64,000 nt of DNA from Haloplanus sp. GDY1 (GCF_023703775.1 NZ_CP098514.1:434001-498000); one strand, 5' to 3'. Shown: positions 1 through 8,154, counted from the first letter of the stretch. The notes: generated by a model from the sequence alone, not told the origin. Translations and numbers: made by a program.

Positions 1-87
1 GATGAGGCAACGCTCGCCAGTGTCGGTGACGGGGACGCCGCTCCGTGGGAGAACGGGTACGAATGTGGACGACGGGATTGCCCGGCG

Positions 88-367
88 TTCCGGGTCGGGG
101 AGTCCCAGTCGCCTCCTCCACCCCGCGATCCTTCGAGCGACCGGCGTCCGGCGATGGGCTGCTCGCTTCCGCGCCTGACCCGGTGCCGCCGACGAACCAC
201 GACGGAGCGTCCCTGCAGACGCGCGCCGTGGACCGCTGTCCCCGAAGGACGAGGCTTCCACGTTGGCTTCCGGGGCCCGATCCGGTCTGACCGGACGCCC
301 CCGGGTTCGGTCCCCGCTGAAGACCGTAGTGCGGGCGGAGGAGCAGGGCCTAACTGCCCGACCTAGT
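88..367 (-). ncRNA. ffs: Signal recognition particle (7S) RNA
   Basis: SRP RNA is the scaffold of the particle that targets nascent proteins to the membrane. Read on the minus strand, positions 154-199 contain the conserved helix 8 core: GGTCAGG, then GGAAGCGAGCAGCC, the SRP54 binding site with its GGAA tetraloop and asymmetric loop. The 5' end (about 367 to 340) has TAGGTCGGGCAGTTAGGCC, and GGTCGGG there can pair with CCCGACC near 93-100, closing helix 1. No ORF is needed to explain the region. The ends are estimated from helix 1 and the promoter, and the 3' end may run some 20 bases further toward position 65. Confidence 0.88.
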
Positions 368-388
368 CCGTCCGATCCTATGCCGGTT

Positions 389-406
389 CCTCTTAAGGGC
401 CTTTCG
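389..406 (-). promoter_or_regulatory. Promoter of the SRP RNA
   Basis: On the minus strand CGAAAGGCCCTTAAGAGG reads as a BRE (CGAAAG) followed by a TATA-like CTTAAG centred near 395. A start 26 bases downstream falls at about 368, which matches the predicted 5' end of the SRP RNA. Confidence 0.6.
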
Positions 407-435
407 ACTCCGGGTCCTCGAGGGCCGTCGGTCGG

Positions 436-846
436 TCAGGCCAGCGTGGCCCGAGCGTAGAGTGCGGCCGCGGCGGCGACGACCCCCGCGGCGGCGACGA
501 CGACCCACCGGAAGTCCCTGATCCACGACGCCGGGAAGCCAAAGAGGGGATCGAGTGGTGCCATGAACGCCCACGAGAGCGCGACGAGGAGAGCGACGAC
601 GCCGAGAGGGACGGCGATGCCGGCCGCGGTCGTCGGATCGGTTCGGCCGCGAGCGCCCGCGAGGAAGACGACGATGCCCACGAGCGCGAACGCGAGGACG
701 GCGCCGACGCCGAGGGGGCCGCTCGTGTAGTACTGGGCCAGTTCCGCCCCCCACCCCGGGAAGAGGGCGAACGGGAGGGCGAGTGCGACGACGACGGCGA
801 GGCAGCCGGCGATGCCAAGCGCGGGGGCGGCCTGCTCGGTGCGCAT
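436..846 (-). CDS. Small haloarchaeal membrane protein (DUF7548-like)
   Basis: This 136-residue protein has about four hydrophobic helices (roughly residues 10-33, 47-65, 76-96 and 110-133) with only short loops, so it is an integral membrane protein with no soluble domain. The start MRTEQAAP was chosen because the longer reading frame upstream overlaps the divergent gene and is arginine-rich in a way typical of non-coding GC-rich DNA. It resembles a haloarchaeal DUF I remember as DUF7548. No function can be assigned. Confidence 0.7.
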   Translation of the reverse strand: MRTEQAAPALGIAGCLAVVVALALPFALFPGWGAELAQYYTSGPLGVGAVLAFALVGIVVFLAGARGRTDPTTAAGIAVPLGVVALLVALSWAFMAPLDPLFGFPASWIRDFRWVVVAAAGVVAAAAALYARATLA

Positions 847-940
847 GTCGGCTCCTGTCGCCGCCGCCGGGTTAAATCGCTCGTATCGTCGCCGCGGGAT
901 GAGCAAGGAATTTAGTCGCACGCGTTCACTGTCCACCAAC

Positions 941-1438
941 GTGACCGACATCCACGCCAACCAGCGCGTCGCCATGCTCGCGGACGCGCAGAACCTCTAT
1001 CACTCCGCTCAGAGCCTCTACTCTCGGAACATCGACTACTCGGCGCTGCTCTCGAAGGGCGTCGCCGACCGCGAACTCGTCCGGGCCATCGCCTACGTCA
1101 TCCGCGCGGATTCGCCCGAGGAGGAACGGTTCTTCGAGGCGCTGGAGGACATCGGCTTCGAGCGGAAGATCAAGGACATCAAGACGTTCGGCGACGGGAC
1201 GAAGAAGGCCGACTGGGACGTCGGCATCAGCCTCGACGCCGTCACGCTCGCGAACCACGTCGACGTGGTCGTGCTTTGTACCGGCGACGGCGACTTCTCC
1301 CGGCTCTGCTCGCACCTCCGCCACGAGGGCGTTCGCGTCGAGGTGATGGCCTTCGGCTCCTCGACGGCGGACGAACTCGTCGACGCCGCCGACTCCTTCA
1401 TGGATCTCTCCGAACGAGAGGAGACGTTCCTGCTGTAG
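941..1438 (+). CDS. NYN domain (LabA/PIN-like) protein
   Basis: This 165-residue protein matches the NYN/LabA family of PIN-like putative RNases. It has an early Asp in MLADAQNLYHS, the ADWDVGISLD segment with acidic residues, and VVLCTGDGDFSRL, which carries the paired Asp residues expected to bind metal. The GTG start at 941 was chosen because a TATA-like GAATTTAG near 910 puts the transcript start at about 938. The ATG at 899 would lie upstream of it. Its stop is one base from the stop of the convergent gene. The substrate RNA is unknown. Confidence 0.85.
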   Translation: MTDIHANQRVAMLADAQNLYHSAQSLYSRNIDYSALLSKGVADRELVRAIAYVIRADSPEEERFFEALEDIGFERKIKDIKTFGDGTKKADWDVGISLDAVTLANHVDVVVLCTGDGDFSRLCSHLRHEGVRVEVMAFGSSTADELVDAADSFMDLSEREETFLL

Positions 1439-1439
1439 C

Positions 1440-2357
1440 CTACCACTCGTCGTCGAGGACTCGCTCCTCGACCGACCGTCCGTTCCGGCGGTAGAACGCG
1501 GTGGCGTAGGTCAGCCGGAAGGCGACGAACGCCGCCGTCGCCGCCACCGAGACGAGCGAGAGCGCCACCACCTCCGGCGTCGAGAGGCCGAGCCCCGGCC
1601 CGGCACCGCTCGCGAGGGCGTCGGCCAACTGCGGCGTGCCACCGCTGCCGTTCGCGGCGCCGCCCCCGGGGGTCATCCCCCCGCCGATCGGCCCCGGAGC
1701 GTCGCCCGCCGACCCGGGGTCGGTGGTGGCGAACTGGTAGGCCGCGACGCCCGCCACCGGGAGGGACGCGAGGCCGCCGAGCAGGACCGTCACGACGGAG
1801 AACCCGAGCGTACTGACCAGGTTCGAGCGCACGAAGCCGACGCTCTCGGTGACGGCGTCGACGGGACCGGCGTCCTCGACGACGACGACGACGGGGTAGA
1901 ACTGGACGAGAAAGAGGACGGCGACGTACGCGAGCAAGGCCAGGAGGAGGACGCCGCCGCCGACGAGGGCGGCGGGGCCGGCGCTTCCGACCCCCACCAG
2001 GAGGAGCAAGGCGAGGATCACGAAGACGACGCCGAAGGCCAGTTTGATGCCCAACTCGAGGAGCGTGGCGAGGAGCAGGTCGACGTACCGAGCCTTCCCG
2101 ACGGCGGTGCCGGACCCCAGCGACGTCTCGCCGTCGAGGGCCTCCCGGGCCATCCCGACGACGCTCGCGACGACGAAGGGCGTGACGAAGAACGTCACCA
2201 CCTGGATCAGCGCCGGGGCCAGCGGAACGCCGGCCAACTGGAGCGCTCGCTGGGGCAACACCACGAGGCCGTAGAGCAACCCCCCGACGACCAGGACGGG
2301 ACACCGGGAGAGCGCGTCGGTCGCCGTCCGGAGGGACTGGATCGCGGACATACTCAT
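1440..2357 (-). CDS. Multi-pass membrane protein (DUF7847-like)
   Basis: This 305-residue integral membrane protein has about six hydrophobic segments, including long Leu/Val runs near residues 35-65, 100-160 and 200-225. A Gly/Pro/Thr-rich loop follows (residues about 225-265), then a final helix. It resembles the haloarchaeal DUF7847 family (number from memory), which often has an N-terminal SIQSL-type segment as here. Two in-frame ATG codons lie six bases apart (2357 and 2351). It is divergent from the nucleotide-binding protein at 2440. No function can be assigned. Confidence 0.7.
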   Translation of the reverse strand: MSMSAIQSLRTATDALSRCPVLVVGGLLYGLVVLPQRALQLAGVPLAPALIQVVTFFVTPFVVASVVGMAREALDGETSLGSGTAVGKARYVDLLLATLLELGIKLAFGVVFVILALLLLVGVGSAGPAALVGGGVLLLALLAYVAVLFLVQFYPVVVVVEDAGPVDAVTESVGFVRSNLVSTLGFSVVTVLLGGLASLPVAGVAAYQFATTDPGSAGDAPGPIGGGMTPGGGAANGSGGTPQLADALASGAGPGLGLSTPEVVALSLVSVAATAAFVAFRLTYATAFYRRNGRSVEERVLDDEW

Positions 2358-2439
2358 GCAGGCGGGCAACCGCCACATAACTGTGGGTGGTCGACGGCCG
2401 CGGGCGAACGCATATGGCCCCGCCGGACCACCGCCGACC

Positions 2440-2886
2440 ATGCGCGTCAGCGTCATCGGCGGCAGCACGGTGGGGGAGACGGCGGCCGAGCGGGCACGGA
2501 CCGTCGGACGGCTACTCGGATCACGGGGACACGTCGTCGTCTGTGGCGGCCTCGGCGGGGTGATGGAGGCGGCCTGTGCGGGCGCGAGCGCCGCCGGCGG
2601 CGAGACGGTGGGCATCCTCCCGTCGGCCGACCGGCGCGACGCCAACGAGCACGTCGACGTCGCCGTCGCGACGGGGATGGGTCACGCCCGGAACGCGATG
2701 GTCGTCATGAACGGGGACGCCGTCGTCGCCATCGACGGCGGCGCGGGGACGCTCTCGGAACTCGGATTCGCGGGCGTGTTCGACCGGCCGACCGCGGGGC
2801 TCGGCACCCACGACGCCCCCGGCGTCGAACCGGTCGACACGCCCGAGGAGGCCGTCGACTACGTCGAGTCGTCCGTCCAGCACTGA
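2440..2886 (+). CDS. TIGR00725-family Rossmann-fold nucleotide-binding protein
   Basis: This 148-residue protein belongs to the SLOG/LOG-like Rossmann family (TIGR00725). It begins with a beta strand and MRVSVIGGSTV, followed by GHVVVCGGLGGVMEAA, which matches the family's nucleotide-binding GGxxGxM segment. Near residue 100 is VVAIDGGAGTLSE, like the family's PGGxGTxxE motif with D in place of P. A CATATGG box at 2411 predicts a leaderless start at 2440. Its last 28 bases overlap the 3' end of trmO on the other strand. The ligand is unknown. Confidence 0.82.
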   Translation: MRVSVIGGSTVGETAAERARTVGRLLGSRGHVVVCGGLGGVMEAACAGASAAGGETVGILPSADRRDANEHVDVAVATGMGHARNAMVVMNGDAVVAIDGGAGTLSELGFAGVFDRPTAGLGTHDAPGVEPVDTPEEAVDYVESSVQH

Positions 2887-3260
2887 ACGTCGACGGTGGC
2901 CTTGAGGTCGATCACCGGGCTCCCGTCGGCCATGTCGACGCCCCGGAGGTCGAGCCGTCCCGCCTCGGCGTCGACCGCGTCGACCCGGCACTCGGAGATG
3001 CAGACCGGATTGGGGCGGGCGGGCGACCGCGAGGTGAACACGCCGCGCTCGGGATCGCGGGCAAGCGTCAGCACGGACCGGTCGGCGCGGTCGGCCCACC
3101 AGACCACGACCACGCGGTCGGCGTCGAACCCCGTCAGTCCCTCGCGGGCGGCGGGCACGAGTTCGACGACGCCGGCGGCGTCCTCGTGAAAGCCCTGCCG
3201 CGGGGCCTCGCTCGTCGTCTCGAAGGGGGTGTGGGCGGTGCCGATTGGGTCACACTCCAT
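2859..3260 (-). CDS. trmO: tRNA t6A37 N6-methyltransferase TrmO
   Basis: TrmO uses SAM to methylate N6-threonylcarbamoyladenosine at position 37 of tRNA. This 133-residue protein has the family's beta-barrel pattern: IGTAHTPFET near the start, a central VVVVWWADRADR strand, and the signature RSPARPNPVCISECRV (residues about 78-94). The length is the normal short archaeal one. Its 3' end overlaps the convergent gene by 28 bases. It lies next to dph2, which acts in another translation-related modification, but the two are separate genes. Confidence 0.88.
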   Translation of the reverse strand: MECDPIGTAHTPFETTSEAPRQGFHEDAAGVVELVPAAREGLTGFDADRVVVVWWADRADRSVLTLARDPERGVFTSRSPARPNPVCISECRVDAVDAEAGRLDLRGVDMADGSPVIDLKATVDVQCWTDDST

Positions 3261-3290
3261 GGCGATGGCAGGGTGGCCGACCGGAAAAGC

Positions 3291-4325
3291 CTACCAGGTG
3301 CCGTGGAAGGTGTCGAACGAGAGGGAGTCCAGGGGTTCGTCGCCGACGGCGATGCGGTACTCGCCCGGGGTCAGCATCGGCTTGTGGAACTGCGGGCCGT
3401 CGTCGGTCGTGATGCGCGGACAGCCCGTGTTGACGAAGGCGTCCATGTCGAAGTTGCGCAGGCGGTCCGGCGTCACCTCGTCCATCGTGATGAGGTAGGC
3501 GTCGTCGTTGTCGTCGACGATCTCCTCGGCGACCTCCCAGCGACCCTGTCCGATCTTGGTGCAGAAGATGACGCCCCACTTCTCGGCGTCCATCGCCTTG
3601 TGGACGGAGGCGTACCGCTGTTTCATGAACTGCTCGGTGTCGGCGACCGTGACCACGTTGTTGACGGGGTCGGCGATCACCACCGTCTTGTCCGGATGCT
3701 CCATCGCGAGGCCGAGCGGGTGGAACTTCCCGCCGCCGACGTAGAGCACCTGGTCCGCGTCGATGTCCGCGGAGGCGTAGTTACAGCCGAGCACCTGTCC
3801 CTCGTGGGTCAGGCGCTCGTCCCCCTTGCGGGTGTGGACGGTGTAGCCCTCGTCTTCGAGCCACTCGCGCATGTCCTCGAAGCGGTTCATGTGCTGGGCG
3901 GTGGTGACCAGGCCGACGTCCTCGTCCGGGAGTTCCGCGACGGCGTCCTCCATGATCGGGAAGGGATCGACGTTCGAGAACAGGGGGACGTAGATGATCT
4001 TGTCGGACTCTTTCATCGGCGAGTGACCGAAGTGGACGAACACGTCCGTCCGCCGCATGAGGTAGGTGTCGAGGTCGCAGGCGCCGTAGCAGGGCTGGCC
4101 GGAGAGCATGTAGGTCACGTCGTCGTCGGTGAGCGCCCGGAGGTCGTCGGCGACGGCCGGGCCGCGGCGCTTCAGCCCCTCGGGGAACTGGAGTCCGACC
4201 TTCTTGGCGTTCCGTTCCTCGACCGCCTCGACGATCCGGTCGAGTTCGTAGTCCCACTCCCGGTCGTGTTTGAGCGACATCCCCGTGTTCCGGAGGTCGC
4301 CCTCGGTGGACGCGTCCTGACTCAT
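3291..4325 (-). CDS. dph2: Diphthamide biosynthesis radical enzyme Dph2
   Basis: Archaeal Dph2 uses a 4Fe-4S cluster and SAM to attach the 3-amino-3-carboxypropyl group to the histidine of elongation factor 2, the first step of diphthamide synthesis. The 344-residue protein has three well-spaced cysteines in family positions: GQPCYGACD (about residue 92), VLGCNYASAD (about 186) and VNTGCPRI (about 311). VGLQFPEGLKRR near the start is also typical. A GTTAAAC box near 4353 predicts a transcript start just before the ATG at 4325, so translation is leaderless. It is divergent from the lipoprotein gene. Confidence 0.92.
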   Translation of the reverse strand: MSQDASTEGDLRNTGMSLKHDREWDYELDRIVEAVEERNAKKVGLQFPEGLKRRGPAVADDLRALTDDDVTYMLSGQPCYGACDLDTYLMRRTDVFVHFGHSPMKESDKIIYVPLFSNVDPFPIMEDAVAELPDEDVGLVTTAQHMNRFEDMREWLEDEGYTVHTRKGDERLTHEGQVLGCNYASADIDADQVLYVGGGKFHPLGLAMEHPDKTVVIADPVNNVVTVADTEQFMKQRYASVHKAMDAEKWGVIFCTKIGQGRWEVAEEIVDDNDDAYLITMDEVTPDRLRNFDMDAFVNTGCPRITTDDGPQFHKPMLTPGEYRIAVGDEPLDSLSFDTFHGTW

Positions 4326-4453
4326 TATCCCGTCGTTGCCGGCGAGGCCGTTTAACGTCCGCGCTTCGGGTGGGAGGCGACCGGGGTCGTCCGCCGAGCG
4401 CGTCGGTGACGCCCTCGACAGGCTTTTCGGGGAGACGGACACAACGCCGGCCG

Positions 4454-4933
4454 ATGCCAGCGCCGACCCGTCGAACGGCCCTCCAGGTCGCCGGGGGACT
4501 CCTCGCCGCCGGGCTCCCGGGCTGTCTGGGGCTCGGTTCCGGCGATCCCCCGGACCTCGGGCAACTCGAAGCCACCAATCACGACGACGAGGCACACGCC
4601 GTCCACGTGCTCTTCGTCGAGGGCGGCGAGCCGACCTACTGGAACTCGAAGCGTCTCGCGGCCGCGACAGAGGACGTGGTGCGGACGGCGACGTTCGAGG
4701 GGTATCCGACCGACACCGCGAACACGACCCTCTACGCGCGCGCTGATCGCCGGTCGGACTGGGCATCCTTCGAGTTCGCCGCACACGACGCCTCGTGTCT
4801 CGGCCTCTCCATCACCCTCGGGGAGCCCCGGGCGGGCACCGGCGAGGGCGGACGGACGCCCCCGGGCGGCGTCTCCGTCTGGTACACGACCGACACCGAC
4901 GTGTGCGATCCGTCGACCGGCACGAGGGGCTAG
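4454..4933 (+). CDS. Tat-exported lipoprotein, unknown function
   Basis: The 159-residue product starts MPAPTRRTALQVAGG, with a twin-arginine signal followed by a hydrophobic stretch and a lipobox ending GLPGC at residue 23. It should therefore be exported by Tat and lipid-anchored, as is common in haloarchaea. The mature part has a beta-rich pattern with two further cysteines (about residues 116 and 151) that could form a disulfide. No domain was recognised. Its stop codon overlaps the cetZ stop on the other strand (CTAG at 4930-4933). Confidence 0.72.
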   Translation: MPAPTRRTALQVAGGLLAAGLPGCLGLGSGDPPDLGQLEATNHDDEAHAVHVLFVEGGEPTYWNSKRLAAATEDVVRTATFEGYPTDTANTTLYARADRRSDWASFEFAAHDASCLGLSITLGEPRAGTGEGGRTPPGGVSVWYTTDTDVCDPSTGTRG

Positions 4934-6093
4934 AACAGCGGCTCGACGCCGCCCTCGCCGTCGCCGCTCCAGAGGAGGTCCCGCAGCCCCTCGGGTGCCT
5001 CGTCCTCGAGTTCCCGCATCGTCCGCTGGGTCTCGGCCGCGATCCCCTGGAGTTCCTTGATCCGGGGCACGTCGGTCACCCCCGAGAACAGCACGACCGC
5101 GGCGACGTAGTCGGAGTCGACCGGGGAGTCACCGCCGCGGACCTCCATGCTCCCGGTGATCTCCTCGATCCACCGACGCGCGCGCTCGATGCCCTTGCGG
5201 TCGAGGAACTCGGGAGGCCCGGCGACGACCAGGAGTGCCCGTTCGGCGCTGGAGAGTTCACAGGGGAGGGTCAGCCGTCCGAGCGCCGCCTTGCGGACCG
5301 TCGAGAGGATCCGGTTCGTCGAGTCGCCGACGTCCGGATCGGCGCGCTTCCGGGAGAACAGCCGTCGTTCGGGGCGGGTGACCGGCGTCGCCGCGTAGCC
5401 GACCGTCGAGACGCCCCCGCTGCCGAGCGTGTTGATGATCTCGCTCGCGTCGACGACGGACTCCGCGACCGGTCGGTCGTCGCTCACCTCGCCCGCCGAG
5501 AAGAGGACGCCGAGACGGCGTGCGATCTCCTCGTTGATGCGGCCGTAGCCGGCGTGGAGGCTCTCGCCGCCCTCCCGCCAGGCCTCGTTGTCGAAGACGA
5601 TCAGGTTGTCGACGTGCTCGACGAGCGTCATGAACGATCGGGCGGCGTTGAGCGAGTAGATGCTCCCCTCGTCCCGACCGGGGAGGATCCCCAGCCCGTA
5701 GACCGGTTCGCTGTACCGGCGCCGCAGTTCGCGAGCGATCACCGGGGCGGCACCGCTGCCGGTCCCGCCGCCGAGGCCGGCGACGACGAGGAAGGCGTCG
5801 AGTTCGTGGACCGCGACGTCGTCGACGACACCCATCACCTCGTCGACGTCCTCGCTCGCGACGTCGGCCCCGAGTTCGTTGTCGGCCCCGGTGCCGTGGC
5901 CCTTCAGCCGCGACCCGCCGATCAGTACCCGCCGTGCGAGCGGCGTGTACTCCAGGCCGAGGAGGTCCGCGCGGGCGGTGTTGACCGCGACGACGTCGTG
6001 GACGACGTTCCCCCTGGCCTCCCGGTCGTACGCCGTGATGGCCTCGATCACTTTCCCCCCGGCCTGCCCCACCCCGATCAGTGCGAGTTTCAT
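4930..6093 (-). CDS. cetZ: CetZ tubulin-family cytoskeletal GTPase
   Basis: CetZ proteins are haloarchaeal tubulin/FtsZ-superfamily GTPases that control cell shape and motility. This 387-residue protein starts MKLALIGVGQAGGKV and has the tubulin signature loop GLGGGTGSGAAPV near residue 105. NTARADL and the C-terminal domain follow the CetZ rather than the FtsZ pattern. The start was chosen at MKLALIGVG, because upstream codons encode a low-complexity extension across the promoter. It is divergent from the DUF7504-type gene at 6203. Which CetZ paralogue it is cannot be decided here. Confidence 0.9.
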   Translation of the reverse strand: MKLALIGVGQAGGKVIEAITAYDREARGNVVHDVVAVNTARADLLGLEYTPLARRVLIGGSRLKGHGTGADNELGADVASEDVDEVMGVVDDVAVHELDAFLVVAGLGGGTGSGAAPVIARELRRRYSEPVYGLGILPGRDEGSIYSLNAARSFMTLVEHVDNLIVFDNEAWREGGESLHAGYGRINEEIARRLGVLFSAGEVSDDRPVAESVVDASEIINTLGSGGVSTVGYAATPVTRPERRLFSRKRADPDVGDSTNRILSTVRKAALGRLTLPCELSSAERALLVVAGPPEFLDRKGIERARRWIEEITGSMEVRGGDSPVDSDYVAAVVLFSGVTDVPRIKELQGIAAETQRTMRELEDEAPEGLRDLLWSGDGEGGVEPLF

Positions 6094-6202
6094 GCCCGCC
6101 CACCGTACGCCGTCGCGGCGTATGAATGATCGGTCGGTGGGCGGGGCGGTCCGGCCGACGCGGGTGGCCGTCGGGTGATACGTTTTTACCATTTGATATC
6201 AT

Positions 6203-7264
6203 ATGCCCGTCCATATGGGGGGGCCACCCACGCACGTGGACGACGCGCTCGGGGACGCGTCGTCCATCCTGCTGCTGGCGTCGTCGGACAGTGATTTCGA
6301 CGACGACGCCTGCATCGACCTCCTGACGGCCGGCGATCCGGCGGAGACGAACGTCATCAGCGCGACCGTCACCGACCCGCCCGCCGAGCGGTTCGCCCTC
6401 TGGCAGCGCGAAGTGGGAGAGCAGTTGCCGGCCCGTGCCACGATCGTCGACGCCGGATGCGGTCGACAGCGCGAGGTCGCCGTCGGCGACGGGGTGATCG
6501 AGGGAGGGGAGTCGGTCGGTCTCACCGTCGACATGCTCCCCGAGAACGCGGAACCCATCGACCTCGGGATGACCCTCGCCCGCTATCTCGGCGCCTGGGA
6601 GTCGACGCCCGACTCCACGATGCTCTGTCTCCACTCGCTGACCGCGCTGCTCGAGGGATTCGACCGTGACGTCGTCATCTCCCTGGTATCGGCGCTCAAC
6701 GACCTGTGTGACACCGTCGGTGCCACGGCACACCACCACATGGATCCCGGGGCACACGACGACGAGACCGTCGCGACGTTCCGACCGCTGTACGACGCGG
6801 TGATCGAACACGTCACGGGCGACGGCTGGACGGTGACGAAGGCGCCGGCCGACGCCGACCGGCCGACCTTCCGCCAGTCCACGGCGCCGCCGGGCGGGGC
6901 GGCCGGTACCGATCCGAACCGCCCCGAGACGATTCCGATGCCGTACTCCTTCGATCAGACGCTCGACCTCATCTCGGTTCCGCGTCGTCGCACCCTCCTC
7001 TATCACCTGAAGGATCGCGGCTCCGGGACGATGTCGCTGGAGGAACTCGTGGACGCCGTGGTGACGCGGGAGCGGTCCATTCCGGTGCGGGAGACGCCCG
7101 AGTCGTCGGGTGCCGTCCGCGTGTCGCTCGTCCACTCCCACCTGCCCAAACTGGCCGACCTCGGTATCCTCGATTTCGACCCCGAGGCGTCGACGGTCCA
7201 GTACCACGGCAACCCCGCGCTGGAGTCGTTCCTCCGGTACGTGGAGACGCTCGAACTGGGGTGA
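6203..7264 (+). CDS. DUF7504-type protein with C-terminal winged-helix (DUF7344-like)
   Basis: This 353-residue protein has two parts. Residues about 1-195 look like the haloarchaeal DUF7504 region, a RecA/KaiC-like fold without a Walker A motif (ILLLASSDSDFDDDACIDLL, then LCLHSLTALLEG). Residues about 250-350 (TLDLISVPRRRTLLYHL to FLRYVETL) match the haloarchaeal winged-helix domain I know as DUF7344. Such pairs are thought to regulate transcription. A second in-frame ATG at 6215 fits the TATA-like TTTTTACC (6183-6190) equally well. It is divergent from cetZ. Confidence 0.75.
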   Translation: MPVHMGGPPTHVDDALGDASSILLLASSDSDFDDDACIDLLTAGDPAETNVISATVTDPPAERFALWQREVGEQLPARATIVDAGCGRQREVAVGDGVIEGGESVGLTVDMLPENAEPIDLGMTLARYLGAWESTPDSTMLCLHSLTALLEGFDRDVVISLVSALNDLCDTVGATAHHHMDPGAHDDETVATFRPLYDAVIEHVTGDGWTVTKAPADADRPTFRQSTAPPGGAAGTDPNRPETIPMPYSFDQTLDLISVPRRRTLLYHLKDRGSGTMSLEELVDAVVTRERSIPVRETPESSGAVRVSLVHSHLPKLADLGILDFDPEASTVQYHGNPALESFLRYVETLELG

Positions 7265-7346
7265 GCCCGTCGGCGGGTCGAGCCGCGCCCGGGCGACCGG
7301 ACGCCCGCGGGAAAGAACGTGCCTCTCCCCCCGGAACGGCGCGGCC

Positions 7347-7446
7347 GTGAACCGCCGACGATTCCTCGACGCGGTCGGCGTGGCCGGGATACCCCGTGTC
7401 GCGGGCTGTGCCGGCGTCGTCACTCCCGAGCGAGCGCCGAGGAGGA
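7347..7446 (+). pseudogene. Broken N-terminus of a Tat lipoprotein gene
   Basis: A GTG at 7347 opens a frame reading VNRRRFLDAVGVAGIPRVAGCAG, a twin-arginine signal with a lipobox-like ending (AGC). After about residue 30 the reading passes into the tRNA-fragment region and loses protein character, ending in the tRNA gene. It looks like a signal-peptide remnant left when the rest of a lipoprotein gene was lost. Confidence 0.45.
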
Positions 7447-7449
7447 TTT

Positions 7450-7517
7450 TGCGAGGGAAGAACGCTCCGAGAGCGTCTTCCGCACTCTCACGAGTGCGAG
7501 CGAAGGGATTCGAACCA
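7450..7517 (-). repeat. tRNA-Leu 3'-end fragments (att-like remnants)
   Basis: Read on the minus strand, 7517-7495 is TGGTTCGAATCCC followed by TTCGCTCGCA, a tRNA T-arm plus acceptor strand. It matches the 3' end of the adjacent tRNA-Leu at about 20 of 23 bases and in the same orientation, about 75 bases beyond it. A shorter exact match, CTTCCCTCGCA, lies at 7460-7450. Tandem 3'-end copies of this type are what integrase-mediated insertion at a tRNA leaves behind. No integrase is present. Confidence 0.5.
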
Positions 7518-7591
7518 CGGTCGGACGCGCGTCCTCCCTGCTTCAAACCCCTTCGTCGCAGCAGGACGCTCGCTCTCGCTCGCGTCCGGCA

Positions 7592-7675
7592 TGCGAGGGA
7601 AGGGATTTGAACCCTTGGACCTCTACAGGAGCGGATCTTGAGTCCGCCGCCGTTTCCGGGCTTGGCTACCCTCGC
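7592..7675 (-). tRNA. tRNA-Leu (anticodon CAA)
   Basis: On the minus strand the sequence folds as a class II tRNA of 84 bases. The acceptor GCGAGGG pairs with CCCTCGC, with discriminator A73. The D-arm is TAGCCAAGCCCGG. The anticodon stem GCGGA/TCCGC has the loop CTCAAGA, giving anticodon CAA, and a long variable arm and the T-arm GGGTTCAAATCCC follow. No intron is seen and CCA is not encoded. It reads UUG leucine codons, which are rare in this GC-rich genome. Confidence 0.95.
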
Positions 7676-7750
7676 ACGCACCCCGCCGGTAGACGGGGCC
7701 GGCGGTTCAACCCACCGATTTCCCGTCGCCGGACCGGGAACCGGACGGTG

Positions 7751-7764
7751 CGAAACGTTTATGT
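7751..7764 (+). promoter_or_regulatory. BRE/TATA promoter for the structured RNA
   Basis: CGAAAC (BRE-like) followed by GTTTATGT is one of the clearest archaeal promoters in the window. A start 26 bases downstream falls near 7784-7787, exactly where a strong hairpin begins and where there is no ORF. A partial palindrome, TATGTT and AACATA, overlaps the box. Confidence 0.55.
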
Positions 7765-7783
7765 TGTTAGGTAACATACACCA

Positions 7784-8074
7784 AGGTCCGGGAGGACCCA
7801 CGAGGGCCCACCGGACGATCTGAGTCGGTCCATCCGCACGGACGGGCTGACTGAGGTTAGGGGTAAAACTGAAGCCCCCGTAACAGGGGGACAAAGTGAA
7901 CGCCTCGAAGGAGGACCGCAGCGGGCCAGCACTCGTCCGCCATGGCGGACGGGAGGGAAGGCCGAGTACCGGACCTCGTGTAAACGGGGTTCGCGAATCT
8001 GGGCAACCAGCAAGGCCGAACGGCCCGCGGAAAACATCTCCCGTCCGGGTCCAAATCGTGGGGTTCCCCGTTTT
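7784..8074 (+). ncRNA. Candidate structured non-coding RNA, unidentified
   Basis: About 290 bases between tRNA-Leu and the histidine kinase have no supported ORF but many compact hairpins on the plus strand: GGTCC-GGGA-GGACC at 7785, CCCCC-GTAACA-GGGGG near 7880, GTCCGC-CATG-GCGGAC near 7940, CTGG-GCAA-CCAG near 8006 and GGCC-GAAC-GGCC near 8021. Two loops are GNRA on this strand only, which argues for plus-strand RNA. A clear promoter precedes it and a TTTT run at 8071 follows a GGGG/CCCC element. I looked for RNase P (GAGGAAAGTC, ACAGAA) and SRP motifs and found none. The ends are estimates. Confidence 0.45.
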
Positions 8075-8154
8075 CGACGGACGTACGTCGCGAGTACCGG
8101 CCACGGTTCGGGATATCGTTAATACCTCGCGGAGCGTCCCCCTCGGCGAGAGGA

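Noticed and set aside
45-460. Overlapping plus-strand ORFs across the first 460 bases
   Set aside because: They are GC-rich shadow frames full of Arg, Pro and Ser. The region is explained by the SRP RNA on the minus strand.
7319-7823. ORFs with phrases such as GFEPLDLYRSGS
   Set aside because: They are antisense translations of the tRNA-Leu gene and its 3' fragments, a common false-gene pattern.
5258-8104. 948-codon minus-strand open frame
   Set aside because: It is a composite shadow of cetZ, the DUF7504-type gene, the tRNA and RNA region, with arginine/proline-rich low complexity and no domain.
7744-8110. RNase P RNA as an identity for the structured region
   Set aside because: The conserved GAGGAAAGTC and ACAGAA core motifs are not present on either strand, and the region is too short. 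A guide RNA pair remains possible but unproved.
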